A stretch of DNA of 64,000 nt. It comes from Oegoconia quadripuncta. Taxonomy: Eukaryota; Arthropoda; Insecta; Lepidoptera; Autostichidae. Position 1 is the stretch's first letter. The number at the start of each line of letters is the position of its first letter. Below the pieces are notes generated by a model, which made no database searches, was not told where the DNA came from, and saw only the letters and a program-made list of their open reading frames with translations. The translations under genes were made by a program, and so were the position numbers. Positions 21,741-31,589 of this stretch are shown piece by piece. The stretch lies in contig OX438755.1 of assembly GCA_949316235.1 (NCBI GenBank), positions 15,703,151 through 15,767,150 on the forward strand, read 5' to 3'.

Positions 21741-22664
21741 ATATCGTTTAGTGTGACGTCTAATCATACATGAAATTCTTGATGCCAAAGAATATGCGTG
21801 TATGCAAGCTCTCCCAATTTTTTTAATGTAGACATGATTGATATAACGAATGAGTAGGTTGATATGCAATTGGCGGGATTCATTGGGTTCCTGTCATGCA
21901 AAATTTATTTGGAACTCATATTTTCTCCAAGTTTTCTTTATTTATTTAATTTAATTATGTAATTATGTGGAATAGGCTATAAACGCCGCCGTCAAATGAT
22001 ACAATAAACGCTAAATACGATGATGGTTTTGAAAAAAAAAATACTAATATCTTATGCCAATATCTTATATTTCACTTACCTTTTACTTTTTTCCTTATTG
22101 TAAATAAAACTCACCGATATATTATTATTATTTCTAATTATCATGTATCCTAACTTTAGTTAAATAAAAGTTTTTTTTTTAATCATTTATTGCACACAAG
22201 AAAAAGAAACATACAGAAACATAAAGTTTAATGTTACTTCCTGGTATATCCACCAACGACAAATGTATAAGGGTGTTTAATTACTCTATTATTATACTAA
22301 TATGAAATAAGTATACCAAAAGCGTGATGATCTGTTAGATAAGTATAATATCCGAAGCATATTACTTTTATTAATCGATATGAAACCACTGGAGATGCAA
22401 TCTCACGATCCGCTGCATCCGCGCACTGCACCTGACATTCGTATTAAGCCGCAAATATACTGCCATCATTTTTAACTCTATTTTTAATCAAACATCTTGT
22501 TTATGAGAAATCCGATCGGACAGCGTCGGTATTAACACAATTTGTATTGTATTGTATTAACACGAGGAAGTGTTGACGAAGTTGAGGCTCGAAGTTTGGA
22601 CCTTTGACTGAGTTACAGAACTTTTTGACTCGGATTTGTGGCACCGACAATTAGATGGTAAACA
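21741..22664. other. AT-rich; one LINE-E-like end
   Basis: TCATTTATTGCACACAAG at about 22185 with a T run before it looks like another reversed LINE-E end. TTGTATTGTATTGTATT at 22541 is a short pentamer run. No gene. Confidence 0.4.
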
Positions 22665-22865
22665 TCAATCAATCAAATACTCTTTATTGCACAATTAACA
22701 AAAGCTACATGAAGAATACAGCGTACATCATTAATCGCACAAAAAGGCGGCCTTCTCGCTAACAGCGATCTCTTCCAGATAAACCTTAGGGTAAAGATAC
22801 AAGCTACCAGTAGATGAGGTTTGCACTAATAGTAGCAATACGGGTGTATTTTTTAGTTGGTAATA
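22665..22865 (-). mobile_element. LINE-E type 3' end, best copy
   Basis: AATCAATCAAATACTCTTTA with TTGCACAATT, AAAAAGGCGGCCTTCTCGCT, CTCTTCCAGATAAACCTTAG and TGCACTAATAGTAGCAATAC. Close relative of 13405-13590. Confidence 0.7.
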
Positions 22866-23225
22866 ACATCATGGTTTTTCTCTGTTTCGGTCTCGACTAC
22901 ACTGATTGTTTTTGTTGTGATATGAGTTAAATAAATTATAATTCATTTCCTTCAAAATCGCGTTCAAAATGTTTTATTTTAAAGAATGGATGGTTATGGT
23001 GCCATGGAGAGTAAATCAACCAACTAATTCACATGAATAACTCAGTAGTCTCTCGTAGTATCCAGTAAGCGCCAAACGTTGTCTTCTAAAATTATTAGCT
23101 AAAGCTTTAGCACCACGTAAGCTTCATTCAGTAAGTGAAACAGTCTTGTAGAAAACCGACTGTATCTACCATCTTACAATTTTAATGACACTTCAACGAG
23201 AGGCGATTTTTATTCGCATCTATAT
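22866..23225. other. No recognised feature
   Basis: No repeat or coding signal seen. Confidence 0.4.
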
Positions 23226-23280
23226 TTTATAAGAGAAGCATTTAAATAGGTAATTTTATCCATATAGGAGTACAATTAAC

Positions 23281-23586
23281 CGCCTCCGTGGATCAATGTA
23301 AACAACATTGGGTTTACGAATCGGAGGTCGCAGGTTCGATCCCCAGCGGGGTACATGTTTAAGTACTCGGTTTGGTTGGTGGTAGGACATTTTAAATGTC
23401 CGCCTGGCTAGCTACCACCATCTTATCTAAATCTGCTACCAAACAGCAATGTTAAAGCATTGTTGTGTTCCGGTTGTCAGAGATAAGATAGCCAGTCCCC
23501 CAAATAAGATGGGGTGTCCGGGTCCGTACGCTTCCACCTTCGGCCTCATCTTCACTTAACATCAGGTGTGAGGCCAAGTGCTAAAA
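23281..23586 (+). mobile_element. SINE-B near full-length copy
   Basis: The head CCGCCTCCGTGGATCAATGT has a box A-like start. Box B is GGTTCGATCCC near 23333. The body is GGTGGTAGGACATTTTAAAT and the tail TTCACTTAACATCAGGTGTG. The last part of the tail is deleted (GAGGCCAAGTGCTAAAAT). About 50 bases before it (from 23231) resemble the flank of the copy at 18613. Confidence 0.9.
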
Positions 23587-23677
23587 TAAATTGTGCCTAA
23601 AAAGATTGATATTTTATGTATTAAATCCTGAAATGTAAGGATACTTTTGTATCATTGAAATTTTAAGTTTAAGTTTA

Positions 23678-23733
23678 AGAGGTATCAATGATGTTTATGC
23701 ATGGAACTATGCATAAACATCATTGATACCTCT
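23678..23733. repeat. Perfect 25-base hairpin with 6-base loop
   Basis: Arms 23678-23702 and 23709-23733 are exact reverse complements. The loop is GGAACT. It lies in otherwise unclassified AT-rich DNA. The high AT content argues against a rho-independent terminator, and none would be expected in an animal genome. Confidence 0.95.
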
Positions 23734-24192
23734 GTTGAATACGAAGAAAAAGGCATCAATCCTTTTATATGGTTACTAATCTTGTCCACCTACAAAATCG
23801 TACTAACATTCTAACGCGCAATGGAGCTGTATTTTGGTATATCAATGCATCTCTTTCCGTTGCGGGTTTTATTTATGGGTCAGCGATTCAATTTTATTTA
23901 TGTAGTTTAGGATCGCATTTCCAGGGAACATAAAATTTTATTGGCTTTCGCTTAGAAGTAAAAGGTTATATTAGGTTTGACGTAGGTACTTGTGGTCGGT
24001 CAAGGGTATCTAAATGAAGCCTGAAAATCTCGGTTTGGAGCCTTTTCTTATATAATATGTTACGTACACTAAGCAAGCTATGATTGAGTGCAGCTAAAGA
24101 AAAAAAAGCAATAATTTTATTTTTCGATAAAAATTAAATTATTTTTTAATCGAATTCAAAATAAGAGAAGTTGCTCGATATTGAACTGTGTT
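23734..24192. other. No recognised feature
   Basis: AT-rich with small A runs. No gene seen. Confidence 0.4.
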
Positions 24193-24262
24193 TCCTTTTT
24201 TTTTATGCACAACGGGTTTGTACTGGACCTCGATCACACCTGATGTTAAGTAAAGATGAGGT
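24193..24262 (-). mobile_element. SINE-B tail fragment
   Basis: T run, then ATGCACAACGGGTTTGTACT and ATCACACCTGATGTTAAGTA. Confidence 0.8.
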
Positions 24263-24510
24263 CTTTCTTTTTGTACGTCTGTTACGCGATATCTTTGTCA
24301 AAGGGTAATGGTTCCACATGACAGGCGTTTTAAGGTTTACTTCTTCGACCATATAGTCACTTACCAAATTGCGGTCAAACGCGTATCCTTCAATCATAAA
24401 ATAATTATATACCGCAAAAACCAAAAAACCCGACAGCATATTCGGTTTGCGAGCACCATGTTGGATCTTTACCATTACACGTATCCTGTGACACTCTGGG
24501 GATCAAGATC
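24263..24510 (-). repeat. Repeat J copy
   Basis: CAAAAAACCCGACAGCATAT, TTTGCGAGCACCATGTTGGA and ATAGTCACTTACC reverse-match copies at 15.4 and 44.3 kb. Confidence 0.6.
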
Positions 24511-24539
24511 AACTACTTGCATACAATACATACATACAT

Positions 24540-25145
24540 ACATACACAGTCACGCCTGTTTCCCGTAGGGGTAGGCAGAGACCACAGATTTCCATTTGCT
24601 ACGATCCTGACACACCTCTATTGCTTTATTCACTCTCATAAGATTGTTTATACATGCTTGCCGGTTTAGGGTACTCTTGACATGGCCTTTCTTTAAGACG
24701 TCCCGGATTTGATCATGGTACGTTCGCCGTGGTATTATAAAGGCATGCAGTGCTCCATTCACCTATTTCCGGCTTCACTCTTCTTTCGATGTCCTTTTCA
24801 CACTTTCCATCCCTTGTAAACCGTGAACCCAAATACATAAACTCACGCACTTGCTCCATTTCTGTTAGAGTTTGCATATCAATTCAAATATTATAGAATG
24901 TGTTCTGACGTCCCCAGCATTGACACTTGTGACTGTGAGGCTTCTCCTGTTTTGTATTGTATTACTTTGATTATATGTCTATTTACGCATCTTCCGCTCT
25001 TTTTCCTTTTATACTGCGTATACTCTGAAGACTGGTCCCCCCAGTCTAATAATTTCTTCATCTATCAAAATATTGCAATCCATCATACATGCACCTCTCT
25101 CAAATATCATAACTTTCGTTTTATTCACAATTACAGTTACACACA
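24540..25145 (-). pseudogene. RTE-a reverse transcriptase C-terminal region
   Basis: Minus strand, right to left. FERGACMMDCN lies near 25080-25115 and EFMYLGSRFTRDGKCEKDIE near 24790-24850. MNGALHAF follows, then YHDQIRDVLKKGHVKSTLNR and VCQDRSKWKSVVSAYPYGK. The E-F-x-Y-L-G and D-I-E-R-R motifs are typical of the end of RTE-type LINE proteins. There is a deletion after ALHAF and several frame changes. The catalytic domain is not present. Confidence 0.75.
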
Positions 25146-25149
25146 AACA

Positions 25150-25740
25150 ATATTACTCTCCTTTCTGGGGCAATCAGGTAACAATCATAATAACGTTATT
25201 GGCACTAGGCATAATTTTAGTTGAACGTACATGTACTAACTCAGCAACTAGTTTTTCCACGAACACTATTGAATTAGAACGCCAGGAACGCAGCGAAGCG
25301 ATTGGCGGCTCACAAGGCGTGCCGATCTACAGGCACAATATTCATTGTCGCATCGATAGAATCCGCGTTCCCGGTGCCTATGAATAGAAAGCGATGTATT
25401 GTGTAGTAGGCGAGTGAAACGCCAGAGTCCTGCCATTGTTTCGCTAACGTAGACACTTTCCTGTTGTAAATGAATGCAAAACTGGAACGCTTATTGTCAC
25501 TAGATTGTCGACGGTTTTGCACAAATGTAATGAAAAAGTGGAAATGTGACGAGTTTGTGAATTAAAGCCCTTTACAAGGGAATAGCAAGTTTTTTTTTAT
25601 TAAACAGTACCATTTTGTTACTTACAATTATACTAGTATTTATATTGTGACTATAGGTTGAGACCATTTTGGCTCCAATTTGGGATATTGACAAGTGTTA
25701 GGTAGATGACAAAGATCATTTTCCTCGGGAATTAACAGGC
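25150..25740. other. Repeat J end plus unclassified sequence
   Basis: CTCTCCTTTCTGGGGCAA at 25157 resembles the start of repeat J (28.99-29.06 kb). The moderately GC-rich 25265-25500 has overlapping open frames on both strands without known motifs. Confidence 0.35.
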
Positions 25741-25756
25741 GTTATGTTTTACGGCG

Positions 25757-25790
<34 letters not shown>

Positions 25791-25810
25791 GTGTATGTGT
25801 GTGCGTATTT
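25741..25810 (+). repeat. Repeat H start with GT microsatellite
   Basis: GTTATGTTTTACGGCGTTG leads into about 14 GT units with a few substitutions (25758-25802). Comparable GGCGTTGTGTG stretches occur at 35147 and, reversed, at 43400. Confidence 0.75.
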
Positions 25811-25925
25811 GTATGACCAGTCTTTATATTTCCCCGTGTGGAGTTGCTGGACTCCCACCGGGCGTGTCTGCAGGCGATTTTCAACTTTTGATTGAATAAC
25901 GGACACAGATCAAGCGGACGAAGAA

Positions 25926-26795
25926 ATGGGAACGTCGACTGAGCGACACAGTGCCGATGAGGTCATCAGATTAGATTCAGGTTAGATTAGTATAGTCTTC
26001 AGGCTAGATCTCCGACCCGTAGGGAAACAATCGAGATGTTTTTCTTTCCCACGGCGAGTACTCCCGTGTAGGAGGCAACCAAACGAAAGCGGAGCTCACC
26101 GATTCTCACTCCGTCGAAGGATTTCGAACCTCTGGAGAGGCAAGAGAAGGCACTGTTCCTTCTCCTAACTGAGAAAGTCGAATCTCTGAATAAGATGGTT
26201 GACAAGACCGGCTCATATAAAAACACGTCGACAGTTATAAAAGCTACGCTGCGGTCCCTGCAGGGCCTATGCGGCAATATAAAGGATACTCGGACGAAGT
26301 TGGTGGTTGTGAAATTCCTAAAGGATCAGGAGGGCGAACTGAGCAATGACGCTACCCCGAAAAGACGTAGAAAGAGTGTCCCACTTGCAGAAAAAGGTAC
26401 CAATACCCTCATATGCAGTCGGGTCACAGGTCTCGAATGAGACCTATATCAGTTGATTCAAGGGACCGAGAAAAGCGACACTGCTACCCAAAACATCGTC
26501 GTTAGACATGAGGATCACGACCGAGACCCAGTAGACGATAGAGGTTGGACGAAGGTGTAGAGAATAAGAGGTAGGTAACGGAAGGCGCAAGAAAGCTCAT
26601 CGGTAAAACATAAGGCACTTTAGGTACACGCTGGAGACCCTACTTTCAGGAAATTTCCCACAATTCCGGAAACTTCCAAGGTCTCCAAACTAGAAAAAGA
26701 AGATAAAGAAAAGGAATAAACCGGTGGCTGTGTTGGTCCAGATCGCAGACGGAGACTACGCGACGGTGCTGAAAGAGATAACAAAGAGAAAACAT
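25926..26795 (+). pseudogene. R1-like LINE ORF1 (Gag-like) remnant
   Basis: From ATG 25926 the frame reads MGTSTERHSADEVIRLDS. A second frame at 26130-26400 carries LLLLTEKVESLNKMVDKTG, then TSTVIKATLRSLQ, a coiled-coil-like stretch. A third part at 26730-26785 reads PVAVLVQIADGDYATVLKEI. The last pattern (A-V-L-V-x-I-A-x-G-x-x-Y-A-x-V-L) resembles ORF1 proteins of R1-type LINEs, which bind element RNA. Frameshifts and stops separate the pieces, and the zinc-knuckle end and ORF2 are missing. Confidence 0.55.
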
Positions 26796-26895
26796 AGGAT
26801 ACTTTTTATCCCGGTAAAGTGAACAGTTCCCGCGGGATTAACATTTCCGCGATAAAGTTATTCAACGCAGGCGAAGCCGCGGGCGGAAAGCTAGT
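26796..26895 (+). mobile_element. Helitron 3' terminus
   Basis: GGATACTTTTTATCCCGGTA, GTTCCCGCGGGATTAAC, GCAGGCGAAGCCGCGGGCGG and AAAGCTAG then T. It is joined directly to the ORF1 remnant, so the 5' part is lost. Confidence 0.75.
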
Positions 26896-26952
26896 CTTAA
26901 ATAAAGAAAAAGCTTTTTAACTTTTCAATCATTTAGTTTAATAATAATGGAA

Positions 26953-27075
26953 CACGTCATCATCATCATATCAGCCACAGAACGTCCATTGCTGCACATA
27001 GGCTTCCCTCATAGATTTCCAGAGCGACTTGTTGGAAGCGGCCTGCATCCAACAACTTCCCGCGACCTTCATGGA
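26953..27075 (-). pseudogene. RTE-c reverse transcriptase tail
   Basis: Reversed copy of the closing segment also seen at 6736-6812. ACGTCCATTGCTGCACATAG, CATAGATTTCCAGAGCGACT and GGAAGCGGCCTGCATCCAAC encode the W-K-S-x-R-E-A-Y-V-like end on the minus strand. Confidence 0.65.
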
Positions 27076-27566
27076 ACACGTAAATGACAATATATTTTTT
27101 ATTATGAATAAATTTTGTACGCCGTATTTCTCAACAATTTAGACAAATGTTTTCCCATTTTCGTCCCCATCGGGGTTCGAACAGACAAAAATGTATCACG
27201 GCCGCTCTAAATCGTGATAGCAGATATCACCTTCAGTGATTTATTCATTGTACACCCTATATTGCGGTTATTACAAAAAAAAAACCGCCCAAGTGCGAGT
27301 CGGGTCACGGGCAGTGTTGCCCGTCACAATTATGCAGACTTAGAAAGGCGCTTTTTGTTGTTTGATGAATAAATTTTCAACGGAAAACGCATTTTATATT
27401 TTCGACTATTACTCATTAACTCGTAAAGCCTACTTAGCTGTGGTAGTGTGAAAGTGTTCCTTTTAACTTCCTTTTATATACTACTACTGCTGTGAATTTT
27501 TTCATGTATCCAAAACTAACCGTTTAGCTGGCAAGGGGTGAGGGGACACTGGACTCTAACATAAAT
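27076..27566. other. Possible widespread lepidopteran repeat at 27270-27330
   Basis: AAAACCGCCCAAGTGCGAGT followed by CGGGTCACGGGCAGTG resembles a sequence common in moth and butterfly genomes. The assignment is from memory, and the element limits cannot be set. The rest is unclassified. Confidence 0.4.
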
Positions 27567-27672
27567 ATATTCTTTATTGCACCAAAATATTATACATATA
27601 ACAAAATAGATAGGTAATTTACAAAGGTGGACTTATCTCTTTAAGAGATCTGTCCAGGCAACCTGAGCATTG
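27567..27672 (-). mobile_element. LINE-E type 3' end
   Basis: ATATTCTTTATTGCACCAAA and GGTGGACTTATCTCTTTAAG, AGATCTGTCCAGGCA. The second part parallels 58680-58720. Confidence 0.6.
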
Positions 27673-27921
27673 AAGTAGTTGGTTGGTGGTAAGGCATTTT
27701 AGATGTCCGCCTGGCTAGTTACTACCATTTTATCTAAATCTGCCGCCAAACAGCAATGTTAATACTCGTAGAATTGTGTTCCGGTTGCCAGAGATAAGAT
27801 GATAGCCAGTTCCCCAAATATGATGGGGTTTCCGGGTCAGTACGCTTCCGCCTTCGGCCTGATCTTCACTTAACATCAGGTGTGATTGATGATCTTAGGG
27901 TTAACCTGTTGTGCATAAAAA
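27673..27921 (+). mobile_element. SINE-B, head truncated
   Basis: Begins GTTGGTTGGTGGTAAGGC and runs to GTGCATAAAAAAA. Small insertions occur (ATACTCGTAG, AAGATGATAGCC). Confidence 0.88.
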
Positions 27922-28121
27922 AATTGAAGTAGGAAAAATTATTTCCTTTAAAGCTTAATATTTCGCAACGGATCCCTCAATCGAAATACTTTTCATGATA
28001 ACCTGTAATGGTTTTGAACGACCTATCCCACGATACTGGGGTATCGTATGATGGGGTACAAAAATAAAGAAAAAATCATCCCTCTTCCACATGTAGTCGG
28101 AACGGCTGCTTGGTGGCATAC

Positions 28122-28200
28122 TTCTTTAAGATGGTGGTAACTGCCCAGGCGGACATTTAAAAATGCCCAATTACCAACTTAACTTGTTCCCGTCTACGTG
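28122..28200 (-). mobile_element. SINE-B internal fragment
   Basis: AAGATGGTGGTAACTGCCCA and GGCGGACATTTAAAAATGCC are the reversed middle of the element. Confidence 0.65.
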
Positions 28201-28257
28201 TTTTGAGTGTCGTTTATTGGATTAAATAAATGTCTTCTATTGCATTCCATAACTGTG

Positions 28258-28523
28258 GACCTGTTTGGTGTAGTGGTTAGAAATTCTGCTGCTATACCAA
28301 AAGGTCGCGCGTTCGAATCCCGCTAGGGGCATATATTTGAATGAAGAATACAGACATGATGTTCCCGAGTTATGGATGATTTTCATATATATGTGTATTT
28401 ATTTAAAAAAAAAGTATTTGTGTAGTTTATCAACCATCCAGTATCTATAGAACAAGCCTAGTTGCTTAGTGTGGAACTAGAAGGCGTTGTGTGTATGTGC
28501 AAAGATATTTATTATTATTTATT
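28258..28523 (+). mobile_element. SINE-A near full-length copy
   Basis: Box A TGGTGTAGTGG at about 28266 and box B CGTTCGAATCC at about 28309. The tail is CAACCATCCAGTATCTATAG and TAGTGTGGAACTAGAAGGCG, ending in TTATTATTATTTATTTAT. Confidence 0.9.
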
Positions 28524-28984
28524 TATAACTGCATCCGATGCAACCTCTAAACAATTGAAGTTACTCTTTGTGGGCATAACGTCCCCAATTGTCAAAATGC
28601 TCAAACTTTCCAAGCGTCCAAGTACCAACCGCCCAAGTATACCAATCGTTTACTTTTATTTTACCATTCAACACCCTTGTACCTACTACATAAATCTGAA
28701 ATTCAAGTGCTGCACTGCATAACAAATCGAATTGGAAATGGTAATCGAACAGCGTCGAATGATGTTGGAGTCTAGTCTATGTAATATAAACTACACAACA
28801 GCCTACTCATATTGCAGTGGGGTGTCGACTAAAATGCTAATTTTAGGATTACATGAATAATAAAGTTAGTATGTGATTAACATGACATAAGATGAGGGAA
28901 GTAGTACTTGAGGCGAAATCACACACATATCACAACAGCCATACGGCCTCCTTTCACTACGAGACTATCACTAGGAGAGTGTGG
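28524..28984. other. No recognised feature
   Basis: The open frame at 28462-28722 starts inside the SINE-A tail and is not supported. Confidence 0.4.
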
Positions 28985-29110
28985 GAACATGGAAATCTAC
29001 AATACATACATACACGCAAAAACATTACCTTCCTTTCTGGGGCAACCGTGTAAAAATAGGGTCTTCTGTTTATATTATTCAAACCCCGTATTTGGTTATC
29101 TCATGTTCAG
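28985..29110 (-). repeat. Repeat J end fragment
   Basis: AATACATACATACACGCAAA and CCTTCCTTTCTGGGGCAACC match the reverse of the start of repeat J near 44250-44300. Confidence 0.45.
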
Positions 29111-29230
29111 TTCTGTCACTTTGTGATCATGCTAAATTTCATAATCGCAATATACAGACATAACGTCATGACCTTTATCCCAAACGTGGTAATCAGATAT
29201 AACCCAAATATTAGCATTATTAAATATTAC

Positions 29231-29465
29231 AATACAATACAATACAATGCAATGCAATGCAATGCAATGCAATGCAATGCAATGCAATGCAGTGCAGTGC
29301 AGTGCAGTGCAGTGCAGTGCAGTTCAGTACGATACGATACTATACGATACGATACGATACGATACGAGACGATGCGATGCGATATGATACGATACAATAC
29401 GATAGGATACGATACGATACGATACGATACAATACAATGCAATGCAATGCAATACAATGCAATAC
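29231..29465. repeat. Pentamer ladder array, 47 units in one register
   Basis: Strict five-base register throughout. Order: three AATAC, nine AATGC, six AGTGC, AGTTC, AGTAC, then mostly GATAC with GATGC, GAGAC and GATAT variants, then AATAC and AATGC. Most neighbouring blocks differ by one substitution. The long open frames on both strands here are repeat artefacts. Confidence 0.97.
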
Positions 29466-29560
29466 AAATACACTTTATTGCACAACAGAAAAGAAAATAT
29501 TACCAAACAATAAAAGCAACAACATCCACCGTTCACCTTACGAATTATATGGAAATGCAA
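29461..29560 (-). mobile_element. LINE-E type 3' end adjoining the pentamer array
   Basis: AAATACACTTTATTGCACAA followed by CAGAAAAGAAAAT, as at 40003 and 45850. In the sense direction the AATAC units lie after the polyadenylation motif, so the array grew from the element's tail. Confidence 0.7.
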
Positions 29561-29690
29561 ACGTGACATGGTGAGCCCATCGCCGTTAGAACGTGCAAAT
29601 CTATAGATGTTTTGATGCTAAATCCCTTAGTTGCATATTAGGACACCCACGGTAAGAGGCAAGTAGATCATATTCTTTTACATACCGGAG

Positions 29691-30189
29691 CCACACAGCG
29701 CTACAATCAATACAATTCTCTTAAATGTTAAAATAGAGCTCTTAATTATTGCTGAATATCTTCGTAAATATGAAACAAATCGTGTGCAAACACCATTTAT
29801 CAACAATGCCTCTGTTACATATTATAACTCAACCCTCGCTAACGCCTTTTCATTGGAGTAATAGAGTATCACGGGTAAAGACCCGTTTATAAACGCGAAG
29901 ATTACAGCAATTATAGTGGGAGAGCTTAATACCCGCAAATAACTTAATCGGCCACGTATATTTACATAATTACAGCTCTCAGTGCCTTTACCGCTATATT
30001 TTATAAAAGCAAAGAGGCATATTTTTCCAGAAATCAAGTACGCGTTGATTTATTTGCAAAAGCAATAGGAAATCTGATTAAAAGCGTATGAAAGGTGTTT
30101 ATATTCGAATTGTTATTTTGTAGTTTACAAAGTCATTGTTTTAACACTGCGGAAAACCTGAATAAGTATCGAAAACGTAGTATATTTAC
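29691..30189. other. No recognised feature
   Basis: No gene or repeat match. Confidence 0.4.
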
Positions 30190-30745
30190 CCGACAGCCCT
30201 TTATACTGGAGGTTAATATTTATCGAGTGTATATGTATATAAGTATCTAAGTACGAGTATGTTGGTTTCTATGGCCCGTATTAATAAACAAATCTCAATA
30301 CAAGTCTTGAGACTGTATCACCCGAAATGCGTCTTAAGCAGTTGACGCTATCTTAAACTCCGTGCTAATTTATAAACCAATCTTGAGGTCTACGCAGCTG
30401 AGATCACTTCTCAAGTATTCCCCTCAGCAGCGAATGAATTATAGTCTTGGGTTTCGTTTATTAATACGCGCACCTCTCAAGTGAGTACTGCTTGAGTATG
30501 CACGTGCTTTTCAGGTCTCAAGTTAGGTTTATTAATCAACACGTTTACTTAAGACCGATCACAAGACTATTCTCAATCTTCAGAATGGTTATTAATACGG
30601 GCCTATGTTACCTCGTGTAGCCTCAACGGTTGTGACCGATTTTGACGTGCAATATGTGGTTGGATTCGTATTGATCAACAGAATGTCATAGGTAACATTA
30701 AATGCTCAAAAATCTAACATGGCGCCGCCAAAGACAATTCTGTTT
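30190..30745 (+). repeat. Repeat J copy split by MITE-2
   Basis: TTTATCGAGTGTATATG before the MITE and GTGTAGCCTCAACGGTTGTG, CTCAAAAATCTAACATGGCG after it correspond to one continuous stretch in the copies at 15.4 and 44.3 kb. Confidence 0.65.
30273..30603. mobile_element. MITE-2 full copy, 331 bases
   Basis: Perfect 15-base terminal inverted repeat GGCCCGTATTAATAA, flanked by TAT on both sides (30270-30272 and 30604-30606). The interior is full of short CTCAAGT/ACTTGAG-type motifs in both orientations. No coding capacity. The three-base duplication fits PIF/Harbinger-like elements, although TAT is not the usual TWA. Confidence 0.85.
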
Positions 30746-31385
30746 TTTGATTTTGATAAAGCACATATAGTGCGGTCACGTCGTCGTCGTATATTAACAC
30801 AAGGGTGGCTGAGAAACATTAACTGTAAGGTGGACACGACTTCAATCTTCGAACCAATCAACGAAGTTCATAATCAGAGCAGCAGAACGAAGTTCAGAAT
30901 CTGGCTTCTTATTCTAGACCACAGACTAAGTACAAAACCATATACAAGAGCCGAATCTTCCACAGTATATTTACATACAAGTACACTACACACAGCAAGT
31001 AGGCTGCGCTCGTCACCTAATTAATTTTGTAACTATCAAACCTTTCCAAAGTGCTAGTCATGATAGTCTAACAAGATCTCAAGTCAGTTTACAAGTGGTA
31101 ATTGCACTGCTACACTGTGGAGTATTCCGAAGGTACTCGTAAAGTTTGAAGACTTAAATTGCTGGTGCCGTAGGGTCGGGTAACTGACGATGAAGTGTCG
31201 ATATATAAGAGGGCGTCGACTTACAGTCTGGCATGCGAGACAACTATAATTTTTTTACGTAATACCTAAATATCTATTTTTAATAAAGTTATAGTGTGTA
31301 GAGTATAAGCCTGAAGAGACCAGATCCAGAGATCATCCCAAAATTATGTATATTTTTTTTTATCTGGTTCTATGCACGAATAATA
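30746..31385. other. No recognised feature
   Basis: The open frame 30719-31024 begins in repeat J and has no domain. No other signal. Confidence 0.4.
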
Positions 31386-31560
31386 ATTTCATTTCATTTT
31401 ATTTCATTTTATTTCATTTCGTTCCGTTCCGTTCCGTTCCGTTCCGTTCCGTTCCGTTCCGTTCCGTTCCGTTCCGTTCCGTTCAGTTCAGTTCAGTTCA
31501 GTTCAGTTCAGTTCAGTTCCGTTCCGTTCCGTTGCATTCCTTTCCATTCCATTCCATTAC
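31386..31560. repeat. Second pentamer ladder array, 35 units
   Basis: Five-base register: seven ATTTC/ATTTT units, twelve GTTCC, seven GTTCA, three GTTCC, then GTTGC, ATTCC, TTTCC, ATTCC, ATTCC, ATTAC. Blocks differ by one or two bases. Confidence 0.97.
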
Positions 31561-31589
31561 CTTCCATAATACGGTATATATATCATGAT

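Larger units (their letters stand above)
29155..29690 (+). repeat. Repeat D copy split by a LINE-E end
   Basis: ACCTTTATCCCAAACGTGG at 29171 and GTGAGCCCATCGCCGTTAGA at 29571 are halves of repeat D. Between them lie the pentamer array and the LINE-E end (29231-29560). Confidence 0.6.

Noticed and set aside
25265..25520. Overlapping frames on both strands as a possible small gene
   Set aside because: No motif, no start context and no relatives recognised.
29123..29574. Long open frames on both strands over the pentamer array
   Set aside because: A five-base repeat without stop codons stays open in all frames; the products are pure repeat peptides.
31346..31588. Plus-strand frame of F, S, V, P and R codons
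   Set aside because: Pentamer array read-through.
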